DNA of 64,000 bases from assembly GCA_963681505.1 (NCBI GenBank), contig OY811982.1, positions 6,959,261-7,023,260 on the forward strand, given 5' to 3'. Below, piece after piece: positions 37,780 through 49,955 of the stretch; the stretch's first letter is position 1; every line of letters begins with the position of its first letter. The position numbers were made by a program, and so were the translations under genes. Origin of the DNA: Eunapius fragilis. Taxonomy: Eukaryota; Porifera; Demospongiae; Spongillida; Spongillidae. The notes below the pieces were generated by a model that was not told the DNA's origin, did not search any database, and saw nothing but the letters and a program-made list of their open reading frames with translations.

Positions 37780-40560
37780 GGGAGAGAAAGAACCGCTCAG
37801 TGCTCCCGCCACTAACTGTCAAGCAGCTCAAGCAGCTCGTCGTCCAGCGACTCCGACGCATGCAAAAAAAAAGAAGTTCAAGCGGCGAAAAAGGACCCAC
37901 CACTCCAGGTCGCGCGAGACAGCAGCTCTCTCGACGGCCCCTTCACTACCATGGTCCCTATCTCCTCGAGGCGCGAAGTCAAGCAGATCATCAAGAAGGG
38001 TAAGTATGCCCACTTTGAAACTTCTCTCTCCCATAGACGATCCAGCTCAGGTTCCTCACTCCTCGGCGGGAAGTAAAGGATGGGCAAGCACCAGATATCA
38101 TATATAGACACAGAGGCCAAGTCTCTGACCTCGGCAGCTGGCTGGAGGCGTGGAATATCTTTGTCGCCATCCGGGCCCAGATTGGCACTGGTGCTGGTGA
38201 ATTACCAGTCCATCATCTACCAGCTGTTCTCAGTGTACTCCGTCGCGGCGTCCTGAAGTACGACAAGCTCTTCAGGCAAGCTGAAGCCGAGAACTAGCAA
38301 CAGACTCTTCGCTTGGATGCAGTGAAGGAGGACCTGCTGGTTTGGTTTGTCACGAATCCTCCATTTCGGACCAGACAACAACCCTCTGCCAACCCACAGA
38401 TTGGGACTTCAACTGGAGCACTCCGAACCTACAAGTGGCAGTCATCACCATGTCGAGCACGCAACCCACACACCATCAGACAAGGAGGTGTGCCAGAGGT
38501 TCAACCTTGGACAGTGCATCAAGAGAACAGAATGTGCCTTCTCCCACTTGTATATGCTGGGTCACAGGCTGCGGTGTGGAGCACCCTGCCAAGGCCTGCC
38601 CCCGTGCCACTCCTGGGACTACGTGAGCTCCAGCAAGCTCACATGCCACTACAACGCGAGCTCAACCTTTGAGCGATAACTGAACGATCATCCTGACATC
38701 TCCTGGCTGCTCAATGGTATCGACAATGGTGTGTCACCGGCTACAATGGACCTCACTTTCCTTTCACTGCACGGTCCACCTCTGCACTACCACACCCAAG
38801 AGATTATTGAGGTAGACCTGGGTGCATCCTAAGCCCATTTTCACAACACCCCCTAGAGCACCTCCCCACACCTGGGCTTGGAGCAGTTCCAAAGAAAAAT
38901 GGCAAAAATGATTTTATTGCTAAGGAAGATTTCACTGTCCATTACTCCACAATTGACAAATGTGGTGGGGCTCCTCGATTTGAAAAAGAAGCCATGATGG
39001 CCTATAATCTGCATTCAGAATGGTTTCAATCCAGGCCTCTGAATGTGGTGAAAGCAGTACTACATTGACACCTGCCTCCCCTTTGGTCTTCGCTCGGCCA
39101 GCACCTTCAAAAACTTTGCTAGCAGGACGCCTGCTTCTACGTTGCCTTATCCACCTCTCGACCACATTGAGGAGGCTCCACCACCATATCCATCTTAATT
39201 CTGAAGCTAGAGCTGACATACGATTGTGGAACAGCTTCCTACCATCTTGGAATGGCATTTCTATGTTCATCTCCCCAAATCGGAACTATGCAGAGTCCAT
39301 CCTGTTGTACACGGATACCTCCGGCTCCTGTGGTTTTGGGGCCTACTTGGATGGGGCCTGGTTAGGAGGTAACTGGCAGCCACACCAGCAACTACCCAAA
39401 CAGTTTGTACAGTGGCAAGAACTATTTTCCATAGTGGCAGCGGCCCGCACTTTGACCTAACTCCTGGCAGGACGGCACATCAGATTCAACTGTGACAATC
39501 TGCCCATTGTCCAGGCATGGACCAACCAGTTCTCAAAGAACCCAGGAGTAATGGAACATTTTAAGTACTCATTGCGGACAAATAGCTTCACAGTCTTCCT
39601 GGTGCACCTCCAAGGCAGTCAGAATTCAACTAGATATCATGTTTCATTTCCCTCGCCCCCCAGGCAAACCAGCTCCCCACACCAGAGCCTCAAGAGCTGG
39701 CAGAGCTCTAGAAGGTCACCTGAGACATCTCCACAGAGCTGTGGCCCCTTCATCGTCCATCACCTACAGGGCAGGGATCAGAAAGCACTACGCCTTCTGT
39801 CACAAATTTAACCTGATCACTCTGCCAGTAACCAACCACTCCATCAACCTTTTTGCTGCATATCTCAATGCTTCAGGCCAACACCACCCTGGTGTACTTG
39901 GCAGCTGTCACCCACCTCCACCTTGCTCGTGGGTTTAGCAATCCAGCCCACAGCAACCCAACATTGAACCTAGCCATCAGTGCCCAGCGCATCTCAGGCC
40001 CTGCCTCTCACAGTTGAGATGTCTGGAGACACTAGAGACCAATCCCCTGAGAAGGCACGACAGAGAGCAGCCTTCACATTATGTTTCTTTGGGTTCCTGA
40101 AGGTCAGCGAATACACATTGGCTACCAGAGGCAGATTCGACCCCTCACCCCATGAGAAGTGATATCACCTGGGTCAAGAATGGTGTTCATTTTCTCATCA
40201 AGAAGTCAATGACCGACCAAATTTGATGAGGTGCTATCATATCCATGGGCTACACTCACCGAGCATGCATATTGCCCAGTCATTGCGCTGTGCTGTGAGC
40301 CTACTTTGAGCATAGCAGCACCAACAGCACCCTCACACTGGTTGCCCACTCACCTCAAGAGCAATGAGAGCTATCCTGCAAGACCTACTGATCAGGATAC
40401 CAAAGTATAACAGTCTCAGCCTCAGGATCAGAGCAGTGACAGCAGCAGCACAACCAGGACTCTCCACCATCCAGCGGCTGGGGAGGTCAAGTAGTAACAC
40501 CAACACCACCTATACCCGGTGCTAACTGACAAGTCCTTGCTATAGTAGCATCAGCACAAT
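37780..40560 (+). mobile_element. Decayed DIRS-like retrotransposon (gag, RT-RNase H, tyrosine recombinase)
   Basis: Pieces occur in the expected order on the plus strand. At about 37800-38000 there is a basic gag-like N-terminus. At 38480-38620 lies a cysteine-rich gag block, CQRFNLGQCIKRTECAFSHL. Near 38880 a reverse transcriptase block reads GAVPKKNGK, and further pieces include DFTVHYSTID and TCLPFGLRSA. RNase H follows at 39290-39560 (LLYTDTSGSCGFGAYLDGAW, FNCDNLPIVQAWTNQFSKNP). A tyrosine recombinase lies at about 39700-40400 (SSSITYRAGIRKHYAFCHKF, FTLCFFGFLKVSEYT). RNase H plus a tyrosine recombinase instead of a DDE integrase defines the DIRS type. Frameshifts, stops and internal deletions in the reverse transcriptase make it inactive. 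Terminal repeats were not identified, so the limits are approximate. Confidence 0.8.
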
Positions 40561-40572
40561 GACCACCCCCTG

Positions 40573-40604
40573 TACACACACACACATACACATGCATTGC
40601 ACAT

Positions 40605-40685
<81 letters not shown>

Positions 40686-40693
40686 ACACACAC
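40573..40693. repeat. (CA)n microsatellite
   Basis: Mostly pure CA repeats just after the DIRS remnant. Cys/Val and His/Thr frames across it are artefacts. Confidence 0.95.
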
Positions 40694-40896
40694 ACCCAAT
40701 GAATTGTGAATATGATTTTAGCCCAATTTTACTGACAATACCTTATATGGTGAAAATTAATTGTGAATATTGTTTCAGCCCCCCTCTGGATCCGCTACTG
40801 TTTGGTGGGAAAGAATGAAAAGCTTGGGCTTCCAAAAGGTACTACTCTTCATATACGAGTCACGATCGAGTTTCCTGCTAACTTTGCCCAGACCTG

Positions 40897-41266
40897 CAGG
40901 GGCGGATACAGGATTTTCCAAAAGGGGGGGTTGAGACCCGCGATACAAAATGCGGGGGGGGGGGGGGGTGGGGGTGTCCGCTTCAGGTCCGATACGAAAA
41001 GCGAGGGGGGGGGGGGGAGGGGGGTGCTGTCCGTTTTAGGCCCGACACGGAAAGCGGGGGTGTGGGGGGGGTGTGGGGGTGTGTGCTGTCCGCTTTAGGC
41101 CCGACACGAAAAGCGGGGGGGCTACCCGCTACAGGCCCGATACAAAAAGCGGGTAAGGGGAGGGGGGGGGGGGGGGGGGGGGCTGTTTAGCAGAAGAGGG
41201 AGCGGTACCTTATTTGAAAGGGGGGGTTGCAACCCCCCCCAAACCCCCCTCCTGGATCCGCCTCTG
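40897..41266. mobile_element. Non-autonomous element with CAGRGGCGGATMCAGG termini, copy A
   Basis: The left end is CAGGGGCGGATACAGG and the right end, reversed, is CAGAGGCGGATCCAGG. The interior is a set of G-rich runs alternating with CCCGATACGAAAAGCG-type units, present about four times. The same interior appears inverted in copy C (57911-58177). No protein is encoded. The termini and a possible 8-bp target in copy C suggest a hAT-type MITE; no clear target duplication is seen here. Confidence 0.75.
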
Positions 41267-42040
41267 ACACAGCAATTCGGCCGTCCGCACGCGGGTGATT
41301 ACAAATTACGCGTTCAGACATGCATCCGTGCATATCACAAAGCGTGCACTCACGATTAACGTAGTCCCATTAACCGTCCAACCTGTACGGGAATCTAATT
41401 AAACGCACATTTAACCCTCTCCAAGCGTTTATGAATACGCAGAGTCTATAAGTACTGTCACCGCGACACAGGTCCCACTGCACACATGATGTATTCAATG
41501 AAGGTATGTGCGTATACACAATTCACTGTGGCAAATGCATTGTTATCCAAGGGGGTATAGTAGTTGTTATACACGGGCCTGTATACAGAACGTATGCAGT
41601 TGCGTATGTTATGTGTATAACAAGGATACGCACTGTTATACTATTCTTGTGTATACTATTGTAATACTACAAGCATATACCTCCTGCCACTGTTATACAC
41701 AATGGTGTATATCTCATTATCTAATTTAAACTAGTATATTAGCAAAATTACTGATCTCCTGTAAGTCACCAGGGCTGAAGTAAGCAGCATGTGTGCAGGT
41801 GGCTGTGCGCACGCGTGATAGTGCATGTTAGGGTGCCCATATGTGTGTGCGGGTGTGTGTGCGTTTGTGTGTGTGCGCGCGTTTGTGTGTGTGTGCGTGG
41901 GGGGCTTCCAACGTGCAGGGGGTGTGACATGGTTAAATGGGTGGGGTTAGATGTTGTATTTGAACCATTCCGGTGTTTTGTAGGAATAGACCTTGAGACT
42001 TGCACATCACCTGCAAGTCACCCCTCTCATAGAGTGTGTG
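41267..42040. other. Stretch with clustered GTTATAC motifs
   Basis: No gene is supported. Between 41566 and 41700 the heptamer GTTATAC or its complement occurs at least four times. A GT-rich tract lies at about 41830-41900. Confidence 0.5.
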
Positions 42041-44400
42041 TCAAAGTGAGTGTGGTTATGTCATGTGACGTGCAGTTGTGGGTGAGTATTTTAAATTTGT
42101 TGTGTAGTTTGTAACCAGGTGTTTGTTAGGAACGTCCATGGACCTTGAGACTTGCAGGTCACTTGCAGGTCACCCCTCTCATAGGAGGGGGGGTGTCAAT
42201 GTGGGTGTGGTTACGTCATGTGAAGTGCAGTTGTGGGTGAGTATTTTAAATTTGTTGTGTAGTTTGTAACCTGGTGTTTGTTAGGAACGTCCGTGGACCT
42301 TGAGACTTGCTGGTCACTTGCAGGTCACCCCTCTCATAGGGTGTGTGTCAAAGTGGGTGTGGTTATGTCATGTGAAGTGCAGTTGTGGGTGAGTAATTTA
42401 TATTTGTTGTGTAGTTTGTAACCTGGTGTTTGTTAGGAACGTCCATGGACCTTGAGACTTGCAGGTCACTTGCAGGTCACCCCTCTCATAGGGGGGGGGG
42501 GGTGTCAAAGTGGGTGTGGTTATGTCATGTGAAGTGCAGTTGTGGGTGAGTATTTTAAATTTGTTGTGTAGTTTGTAACCTGGTGTTTGTTAGGAACGTC
42601 CGTGGACCTTGAGACTTGCTGGTCACTTGCAGGTCACCCCTCTCATAGGGTGTGTGTCAAAGTGGGTGTGGTTATGTCATGTGAAGTGCAGTTGTGGGTG
42701 AGTATTTTAAATTTGTTGTGTAGTTTGTAACCTGGTGTTTGTTAGGAATGTCCGTGGACCTTGAGATTTGCAGGTCACTTGCAGGTCACCCCTCTCATAG
42801 GGTGTGTGTCAAAATGGGTGTGGTTACATCATGTGATGTGTAGTTGTGGGTGAGTATTTTTAATTTGTTGTGTAGTTTGTAACCTGGTGTTTGTTAGGAA
42901 CGTCCGTGGACCGTGATACTTGCAGGTCACTTGCAGGTCACCCCTCTCATAGGGGGGGTGGGGGGGTCAAAGTGGGTGTGGTTATGTCATGTGAAGTGCA
43001 GTTATGGGTGAGTATTTTAAATTTGTTGTGTAGTTTGTAACCTGGTGTTTGTTAGGAACGTCCATGGACCTTGAGACTTGCAGGTCACTTGCAGGTCACC
43101 CCTCTCATAGGAGGGGGGGTGTCAATGTGGGTGTGGTTACGTCATGTGAAGTGCAGTTGTGGGTGAGTATTTTAAATTTATTGTGTAGTTTGTAACCTGG
43201 TGTTTGTTAGGAACGTCCGTGGACCTTGAGACTTGCTGGTCACTTGCAGGTCACCCCTCTCATAGGGTGTGTGTCAAAGTGGGTGTGGTTATGTCATGTG
43301 AAGTGCAGTTGTGGGTGAGTAATTTATATTTGTTGTGTAGTTTGTAACCTGGTGTTTGTTAGGAACGTCCATGGACCTTGAGACTTGCAGGTCACTTGCA
43401 GGTCACCCCTCTCATAGGGGGGGGGGGGTGTCAAAGTGGGTGTGGTTATGTCATTGAAGTGCAGTTGTGGGTGAGTATTTTAAATTTGTTGTGTAGTTTG
43501 TAACCTGGTGTTTGTTAGGAACGTCCGTGGACCTTGAGACTTGCTGGTCACTTGCAGGTCACCCCTCTCATAGGGTGTGTGTCAAAGTGGGTGTGGTTAT
43601 GTCATGTGAAGTGCAGTTGTGGGTGAGTATTTTAAATTTGTTGTGTAGTTTGTAACCTGGTGTTTGTTAGGAATGTCCGTGGACCTTGAGATTTGCAGGT
43701 CACTTGCAGGTCACCCCTCTCATAGGGTGTGTGTCAAAATGGGTGTGGTTACATCATGTGATGTGTAGTTGTGGGTGAGTATTTTTAATTTGTTGTGTAG
43801 TTTGTAACCTGGTGTTTGTTAGGAACGTCCGTGGACCGTGATACTTGCAGGTCACTTGCAGGTCACCCCTCTCATAGGGGGGGTGGGGGGGTCAAAGTGG
43901 GTGTGGTTATGTCATGTGAAGTGCAGTTATGGGTGAGTATTTTAAATTTGTTGTGTAGTTTGTAACCTGGTGTTTGTTAGGAACGTCCGTGGACCGTGAT
44001 ACTTGCAGGTCACTTGCAGGTCACCCCTCTCATAGGGGGGGTGTCAAAGTGGGTGTGGTTACGTCATGTGAAGTGCAGTTGTGGGTGAGTATTTTAAATT
44101 TGTTGTGTAGTTTGTAACCAGGTGTTTGTTAGGAATGTCCGTGGACCTTGAGACTTGCTGGTCACTTGCAGGTCACCCCTCTCATAGGGGGGGTGGGGGG
44201 GTCAAAGTGGGTGTGGTTATGTCATGTGAAGTGCAGTTGTGGGTGAGTATTTTATATTTGTTGTGTAGTTTGTAACCTGGTGTTTGTTAGGAATGTCCAT
44301 GGACCTTGAGACTTGCAGGTCACTTGCAGGTCACCCTTCTCATAGGGTGTGTGTCAAAGTGGGTGTGGTTACGTCATGTGAGGTGCAGTTGTGGGTGAGT
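42041..44400. repeat. ~155-bp tandem array with a six-unit higher-order repeat
   Basis: About 15 head-to-tail units share GTGGGTGTGGTTATGTCA, TTTGTTGTGTAGTTTGTAAC, GGTGTTTGTTAGGAA and CACTTGCAGGTCACCCCTCT. Units differ at diagnostic places (GTCCATGG or GTCCGTGG, CTTGCAGG or CTTGCTGG, AGGAGGGG or AGGGTGTG). The series of six variants starting at 42131 is repeated in the same order from 43057, a higher-order period of about 926 bp. There are no unique spacers, so this is not a CRISPR-like array. No coding potential was found. Confidence 0.95.
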
Positions 44401-46265
44401 ATTTGCAAATTTGCATTAATTCTTGACCCATTTTTCAATAGGAATATCTATGGATCATGAGACCTTCCTGCTCTCCTTAAGTGTTAAGTTTTAGGTCTGC
44501 CATTTGGATTGATCAGTTATTTATAAAGTGTGGAATGTAACTGATGACATGTATTTGACATTATCAACATATCTAAACATGTGTTTTGTCATATTTAGTG
44601 ATTGTAATGTTTTCTGCCTTACCCAGTTAGATTTCCAGGATTGAATAGAAAAAATTAATTATCAGCAGACAGTATTTGTCTGTAGTACGTTTATGGATTT
44701 GCTGATAATCTCATTCATCGCACCAGCACTACTGTATTTTATATGTACAGAAAATTGATATCACTGTGAAAGAATTAATTCATGCATTGACCATTTAACC
44801 AGGTATCTTTCATTAAACTTCCTTTTGATGCCAATGGACAAACTATGTTATTATAGTCTTCTTCGTAAATAAATTTCATTGTTACTTTCATTTTGATAGC
44901 AACTCTGCACACAATTCTGCTTACAAGGATATGTTGTATTAGACACCACAGCAAAAATAACGAAGCAAATCGATCTGTTTTTTCATATCAATCAACAGTT
45001 TTGGTACAGATATGAAATAACAGATCGCTTTTGGAATCAAAGTTTGATTTCGTCTTTTTTTGCTGTGCACGCTCTACATGTAGATCTGCTCACAGAGAGT
45101 ATGACTCCATGCTTACAAAAATAAAATGATACCAGACCGTTTTTCGAATGCGGTCTGATATTATGGTCTATAACAACCCCACCACCAGACAGCTGCTGGT
45201 CGCAGCATGCGTCAACAGAATCATTCTAGCCTCGAAGCTATCGTCTGCATCATGCATGCAACCACAACGTCACCGATTGGAGCTCCGGGGAACGAAACGT
45301 GGTTGCCGGCCTGTTTTACACTCCTGATCAAGTGACAGCACCACACGAACACGCACAGGAGTTAGATGGTTTTAAGGCCGTTGTTGCGAGCGAGTTTGTG
45401 AGAATTAATTCAATTCTATCAAGCATTAACCAAAGACAAACAGCACCATAGAAACAATGAAGTCACAACTAAGTGTTGCTGTTTCCTCTAGCTCTGAGAG
45501 GTGATGCTGAAAAAAGAAAGCGTAAACTGTCGCTTGTACTGTACGGCGGGGTAGGATTGAGCAGAGCGAGTGGTCGAGTGGGTCGCTGTAGACTCGATCT
45601 CGCGCTATTATACGCAATATGTATTCTAGGTGTTATACCATGTGTTATACATACGTACATGTATTGCTGATGCACAACTTGTTATACAACCCTAGATTCT
45701 CCCTAGTATACACATCAGGTATAGATACCCCGTATATAGTATCCATACGCAATGTTTATAACAAATGTGGTGACCACAGTTAAACATGCGTATAACGAGG
45801 CGTTGTACTCTACAGTGTAGCCTTGCGTCACCTTTGGAGCAGTAGCGACAGCGGTGCAATCGGCTAGTTTTTCTAATGCCTCAATGTGCACAGATAACAA
45901 AAGCATTGCCTCAAAGGGGTGACGCAAGACTAGTGTTCTGACTAACTATATTTAAATGTGTATCAAGTTGTGAGGTTCACAACGCATGCGCGTATGCGTT
46001 CCCGCCACGTGATGACCATTATTCGTCTCAGTCGAGTCGGTAAGAAAAGAGTCAGTACCTCACAAAATTTTGATCTGTGCGATTTTCAGGATCTGATGAC
46101 CACTGTACTGTGGAACACCACTACATCTTCCACCGCTAGTCAAGTAGGAGCCATGCAGCTTATAGGAAAACGTCGTGGGTGCGTTACCTAAAGCCAAGCG
46201 CCAGGTGAGTTAAGCTTTGCTTGCCAGGAAATTTTTAAAACGATTATTGGGAAAGTCATTCTACG
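44401..46265. other. Intergenic stretch with a hairpin element and a second GTTATAC cluster
   Basis: No gene is recognised. A CACAGC-type hairpin element lies at 44947-45067. Between about 45610 and 45800 GTTATAC/GTATAAC-like motifs recur at least four times, as at 41566-41700. The frame at 45958-46191 has no recognisable domain. Confidence 0.5.
44947..45067. mobile_element. Short hairpin/TIR element, CACAGCAAAAA family, copy 2
   Basis: The ends are CACAGCAAAAATAACGAA and, reversed, CACAGCAAAAAAAGACGAA. Interior blocks around CAGATCG and ATATGAA also pair. The termini match the element at 1788-1957, but the interior differs. Confidence 0.7.
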
Positions 46266-46619
46266 ATGCAATTGTGGCGACTTTTCGCTATTAAGAATCG
46301 CTACGCTTCATCACACGGTAAGCTTTTAAAACTGTGTTTGTGTGCGATACCATGTTTGTTCATAACCTTCCTAGACTGACGTTTACGACTGTTCGTAACA
46401 TCAGGAACCGAATAATGGGGCTTTGTGGTTGAAAAGTTGGTTTCCCAGTGTGTTCTTTTAATTTTGCTAATTCATTTGAACAAGAGCGCTAAAAGGTAAC
46501 GGTAAGCCGCTGGCTATGGTAGTTATCCTTTTCCTTCCACAGATGATGGCCTGTGGGGTACTCGCTTTGACAGCAGTGAAGAATGGTTTAGAAATCAGAT
46601 GTTACCACGTACCGCCGAG
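46266..46619 (+). CDS. Possible two-exon gene start with a presequence-like N-terminus
   Basis: Exon 1 (46266-46317, 17 codons plus one base) ends at a good donor, GTAAGC. Exon 2 (46543-46619) follows a clear pyrimidine tract and CAG, and ends at GTAAAG. Joined, they give 43 in-frame residues starting MQLWRLFAIKNRYASSH and ending FRNQMLPRTAE. The N-terminus is rich in Arg, Lys and hydrophobics without acidic residues, which would fit a mitochondrial presequence. I do not recognise the protein and could not find a third exon with confidence; the hAT remnant lies about 1.1 kb downstream and may sit in a long intron. This could also be a chance open path. Confidence 0.3.
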
Positions 46620-47719
46620 GTAAAGCCATGTGTCGATCAGTGATGTCTCAGTATTCTTTTCTTTTTATAAACAGGTCTAGTCCCAGTTCTCAACTTTCTA
46701 AGCATAGTATTTCATATTTTGTAACTTGTCGAATCAACAAATTAAAATTTTGAATAACCTCTGCAAAATATAATTTAACTATTAATTAATCAATGACCTC
46801 GCAAACGTTAAGCATATAAGTTAACGTTTACTTAACCCGTTACGTCAACAATAATTGTGTGTACGCGGGTGTGTTGCTCGGTCTCGTACAAAATTGCACG
46901 TTCGCGTCCGATGAAGATCTCGAATTACCCCGTGCGCACACAAATTATCCTCCGGGACCGAGAAATCATTCGTATGAAATCGGTCCACTCACGATTTCGA
47001 GAGCACATGGCGCGCAAAATTCGGAAGCACGCTCTCCCGGGTGATATCGCGTGCTGTCACGGGCCCGGAATCAAAGCCCTGAATTGCTGTGTGACCTGCC
47101 AACTATGTTTTGATAGCTTGCATGATCGAGCGTGGGCATGAATTTGCCCGAGAATGGGTAATTTAGAGGCCGAAATGCGGGAGCATCAAAAATTAGCCGT
47201 ACTGCATTTACTGTTAGCAAATTTCTGCAACGGCATTACAGACGTATAAGAAGTGGGTGCACGCAGTGCATGAAAGCCATTCAACGCATCAGAGTGCATC
47301 AGTTGTCACTCGTCACGCAATTCAATGGATCGCGTGCACGGTAAGGGTTCCATGAAGTAGCGCCTAAAACGTTTGTAGACGGAGATTCGTAACAGTGTAT
47401 ATTATAATCTATTATTATAGATAGCCCTCCTGGCTCGATTGGCATCAATCCCATGATAACAAACAAATGATATGTACATGTATGCATGTTAGTAAATGTT
47501 AATTTATATCAGTATCTGTTGTTTTATGAAAATGAAACGTAAACAAATAACTGAACTGACATGAAGTACACAAATGCATCCAGCATCTATAGGAACCTAA
47601 ACAGGCAGCCAATGATCATCACTGATGAGCCTTGTTGTAGGCAGTAGTAGCTTCTTTGCTTTATAAAGCAATACTGTGCTTGGTTCAAATTGGTAGCAGG
47701 GCTCATCAAAAAACTTATT
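46620..47719. other. Stretch without a supported gene
   Basis: Bases 46850-47160 are more GC- and CpG-rich than the surroundings and carry overlapping frames of 60-94 codons, none with a recognisable motif. The rest is AT-rich with nothing identified. Confidence 0.5.
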
Positions 47720-49560
47720 TACTTTACAGGTTGTTAAGGACGACAGAGTACCCTCAAGTGCCAGATCTGACCTGCATGCTCTTCACTTTGTTCTTCCCAA
47801 TGATGCTAAGCACCCTTTCTGCATCTGCATTGCTATGCGGAATAGTCAAAACTAATTTGGCAACTCTAGATATGATAGGGAATTTGAAATTTCCTGAGGC
47901 ATCTTTTACTTTTGATCCAGATGATATCCATCCTAAGAAAATCCTGGCCGATTGTTTCTGTCACAGTTGCTAACTTCACGATTTCAGGTGTTAAATCAGG
48001 AGATGTTTTGTATAAAACAAATTCATCATGCAGATCATCCAAGTTCAAGCTTTCAAAAAACACAGGATACCTCTCAATGATGAATTCTATTGATGAAATC
48101 TCGGCTTCCATTCTTAATTAAAGTTGCAGAACGACGCATGGTGCAGAACCTCGTGCTTCAGAGGGAAATATTTGATCATGTATGATGTAGCAGCAATATA
48201 GAAATATCTAACACCAGCATAGAATAGATTGATTTGCCTCTGTTCAATTGTATCAGCAGCCAGCCTATTCAAGACCTGTCTAGTAGTACACAATTGGTTT
48301 TGTGTAAGTTGATTCTCCGGATTTCAAAAATCTATCTGGACTAGTTCATCATCTGAAACTGTCAGCAATTCAGGTCTAATGAACTTTCCCATTGTTTCCT
48401 AATCAGGGAGAATAATGAGCCTCTTACCAAGTGGATCATAGGTGCAGTCCTCTGAAACATCAAGTTTGCAGAAGTAAACACAGGTAGAATGGCCTGGTAA
48501 AATAGCAGGTAAACCTCTGTCATGGGGTCACAAACCTCTTCTTCAACCTACACAATCTATCTTGTTCACATTCTTCCTCTGACTCAAAAAAGGTCTTAAG
48601 CGCTGCATACTGCTTCAAAAGATGTAGAACTACAGGCTCAAGGTTCAACCATCGGACGCTCATATACTTTATTATCTTCCTGTACTTTATATCACAAAAC
48701 TGACAAAATTCAGCAAGCAGATTCTTTCTCTTTGATGAATAATCGAACCAAAAATAGACATCAACAGCCATATCTTCCAAATCACATTTCACAGCTTCCA
48801 CAAATGCCTCACTGCTGCAGCCTGCAAAGTTATGTATAATGTGGCATGGGCAACCCATAAAATAAACAGATTTACTTCTTTCTAATACTCTCGTCATTAT
48901 GGAATTTCTCTTGCCCACATTTACATTTGTGTTATCCACAGAAAATCGCACACACCTTGACCAGTCTAAGCTATGCTTGGTTAAAGCAGCATCTAACTTA
49001 GTGAAAATGCCATCAGTAGTTGAAACACTGGAAGCATACATGTCCAGAAATCTGAGACACACATGACCCCTGTTGACATCAAAAACTCTAACACAGAGTG
49101 GGTACATCTTAAATAAATCATTGTCGTTGCTACCATGTACATTTAGTGAGAAGGTTCTACCTTCATCGTTTCCACCAAAGATAAAATCATTTCAGGGGCC
49201 ATTGCTCCGTTTAGAACTGTCGTCTTCGTTCTAGCACATGAGTATTTCTTGGCAATAGCGCTATCCGGAATCATTTTCCTAATGAGAGGCCCTGCGTGAT
49301 CCGATACTGCCAGAGGAATATTGTGTTCCACCAGTGAAAAGTACCTCAGCTTTTATGACCTGCATAAGGAATAGTATCCAAATTAAAAATCTCATTTTAC
49401 AAGCTGAATTAAATACATACATGTACCTGCTTTCCATCATCACCAGCTTTCTGTTTGAACATTTCATCAATTTTGCTGACCTTTTCCACCTTGATGAGAT
49501 TACTGGAGAACCCGAAATCATATTTACTAGCCTAAGGATCTGACATTGTGTAAACCAATT
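47720..49560 (-). pseudogene. hAT-like transposase, broken
   Basis: Read leftward, the N-terminal part (49550-49430) gives KVEKVSKIDEMFKQKAGDDG and then, after a probable intron, VEHNIPLAVSDHAGP and PDSAIAKKYSCARTKTT (49331-49210), typical of the DNA-binding-to-catalytic linker of hAT transposases. The catalytic region at 49107-48520 is open for 195 codons and includes DWSRCVRFSVDNTNVNVGKR and YFMGCPCHIIHNFAG. The dimerisation region at about 47865-47770 reads LTIPHSNADAERVLSIIGKN. A single-base frameshift near 49150, a frame break near 49340 and later shifts and stops inactivate the gene. Terminal inverted repeats were not located. The family call rests on these blocks and their order. Confidence 0.75.
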
Positions 49561-49855
49561 ACTTCTAATCCTAAAGTACATATCTTTTATGTGTATAAAT
49601 GCAATATAGTGCTGTATACATAATTTAGTATAAAGCTAACATGTGATCATGTACCAGTACAATCCATACATACTCACGCTTGCAAGTGGCTGTGGTAAAA
49701 AATTTGATAGGGGCCCGGATAGCGTCGAGTAACCAGTACATGGAGTGCTATTCGTCGACCAATAGTGGCAGATCTTGACTTTCGTTCTCTAAAAGGATGT
49801 TAGAATGACCATGTCAGCATCTGTAAACTAGTATGATTATAGGACAAGGTACGGT

Positions 49856-49955
49856 TTTAACCGGACGACTTATTCCCCGAGGGAATAAAAATGAGTTGTG
49901 ACCCCCTGACGTATGCATTAACCGGCCCTCCCATACCGGCTATAGTTATAACCGG
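49856..49955. promoter_or_regulatory. Cluster of AACCGG motifs around a TTATTCCC palindrome
   Basis: TTAACCGG or ATAACCGG occurs with ACCGG at 49861, 49921 and 49951, and ATACCGG at about 49933. The palindrome TTATTCCCCGAGGGAATAA lies between the first two. The spacing of 60 and 30 bases suggests ordered sites; function is unknown. Confidence 0.35.

Noticed and set aside
38313..38679. Independent CCCH zinc-finger gene
   Set aside because: The cysteine block sits where DIRS gag is expected, directly before reverse transcriptase and RNase H remnants.
42041..44400. Possible CRISPR-like array
   Set aside because: Units are contiguous and ~155 bp long with no unique spacers; a eukaryotic tandem repeat.
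46857..47141. 94-codon plus-strand frame in a GC-richer segment
   Set aside because: No recognisable domain, overlaps another frame of similar length, and no splice signals tie it to the exons at 46266-46619.
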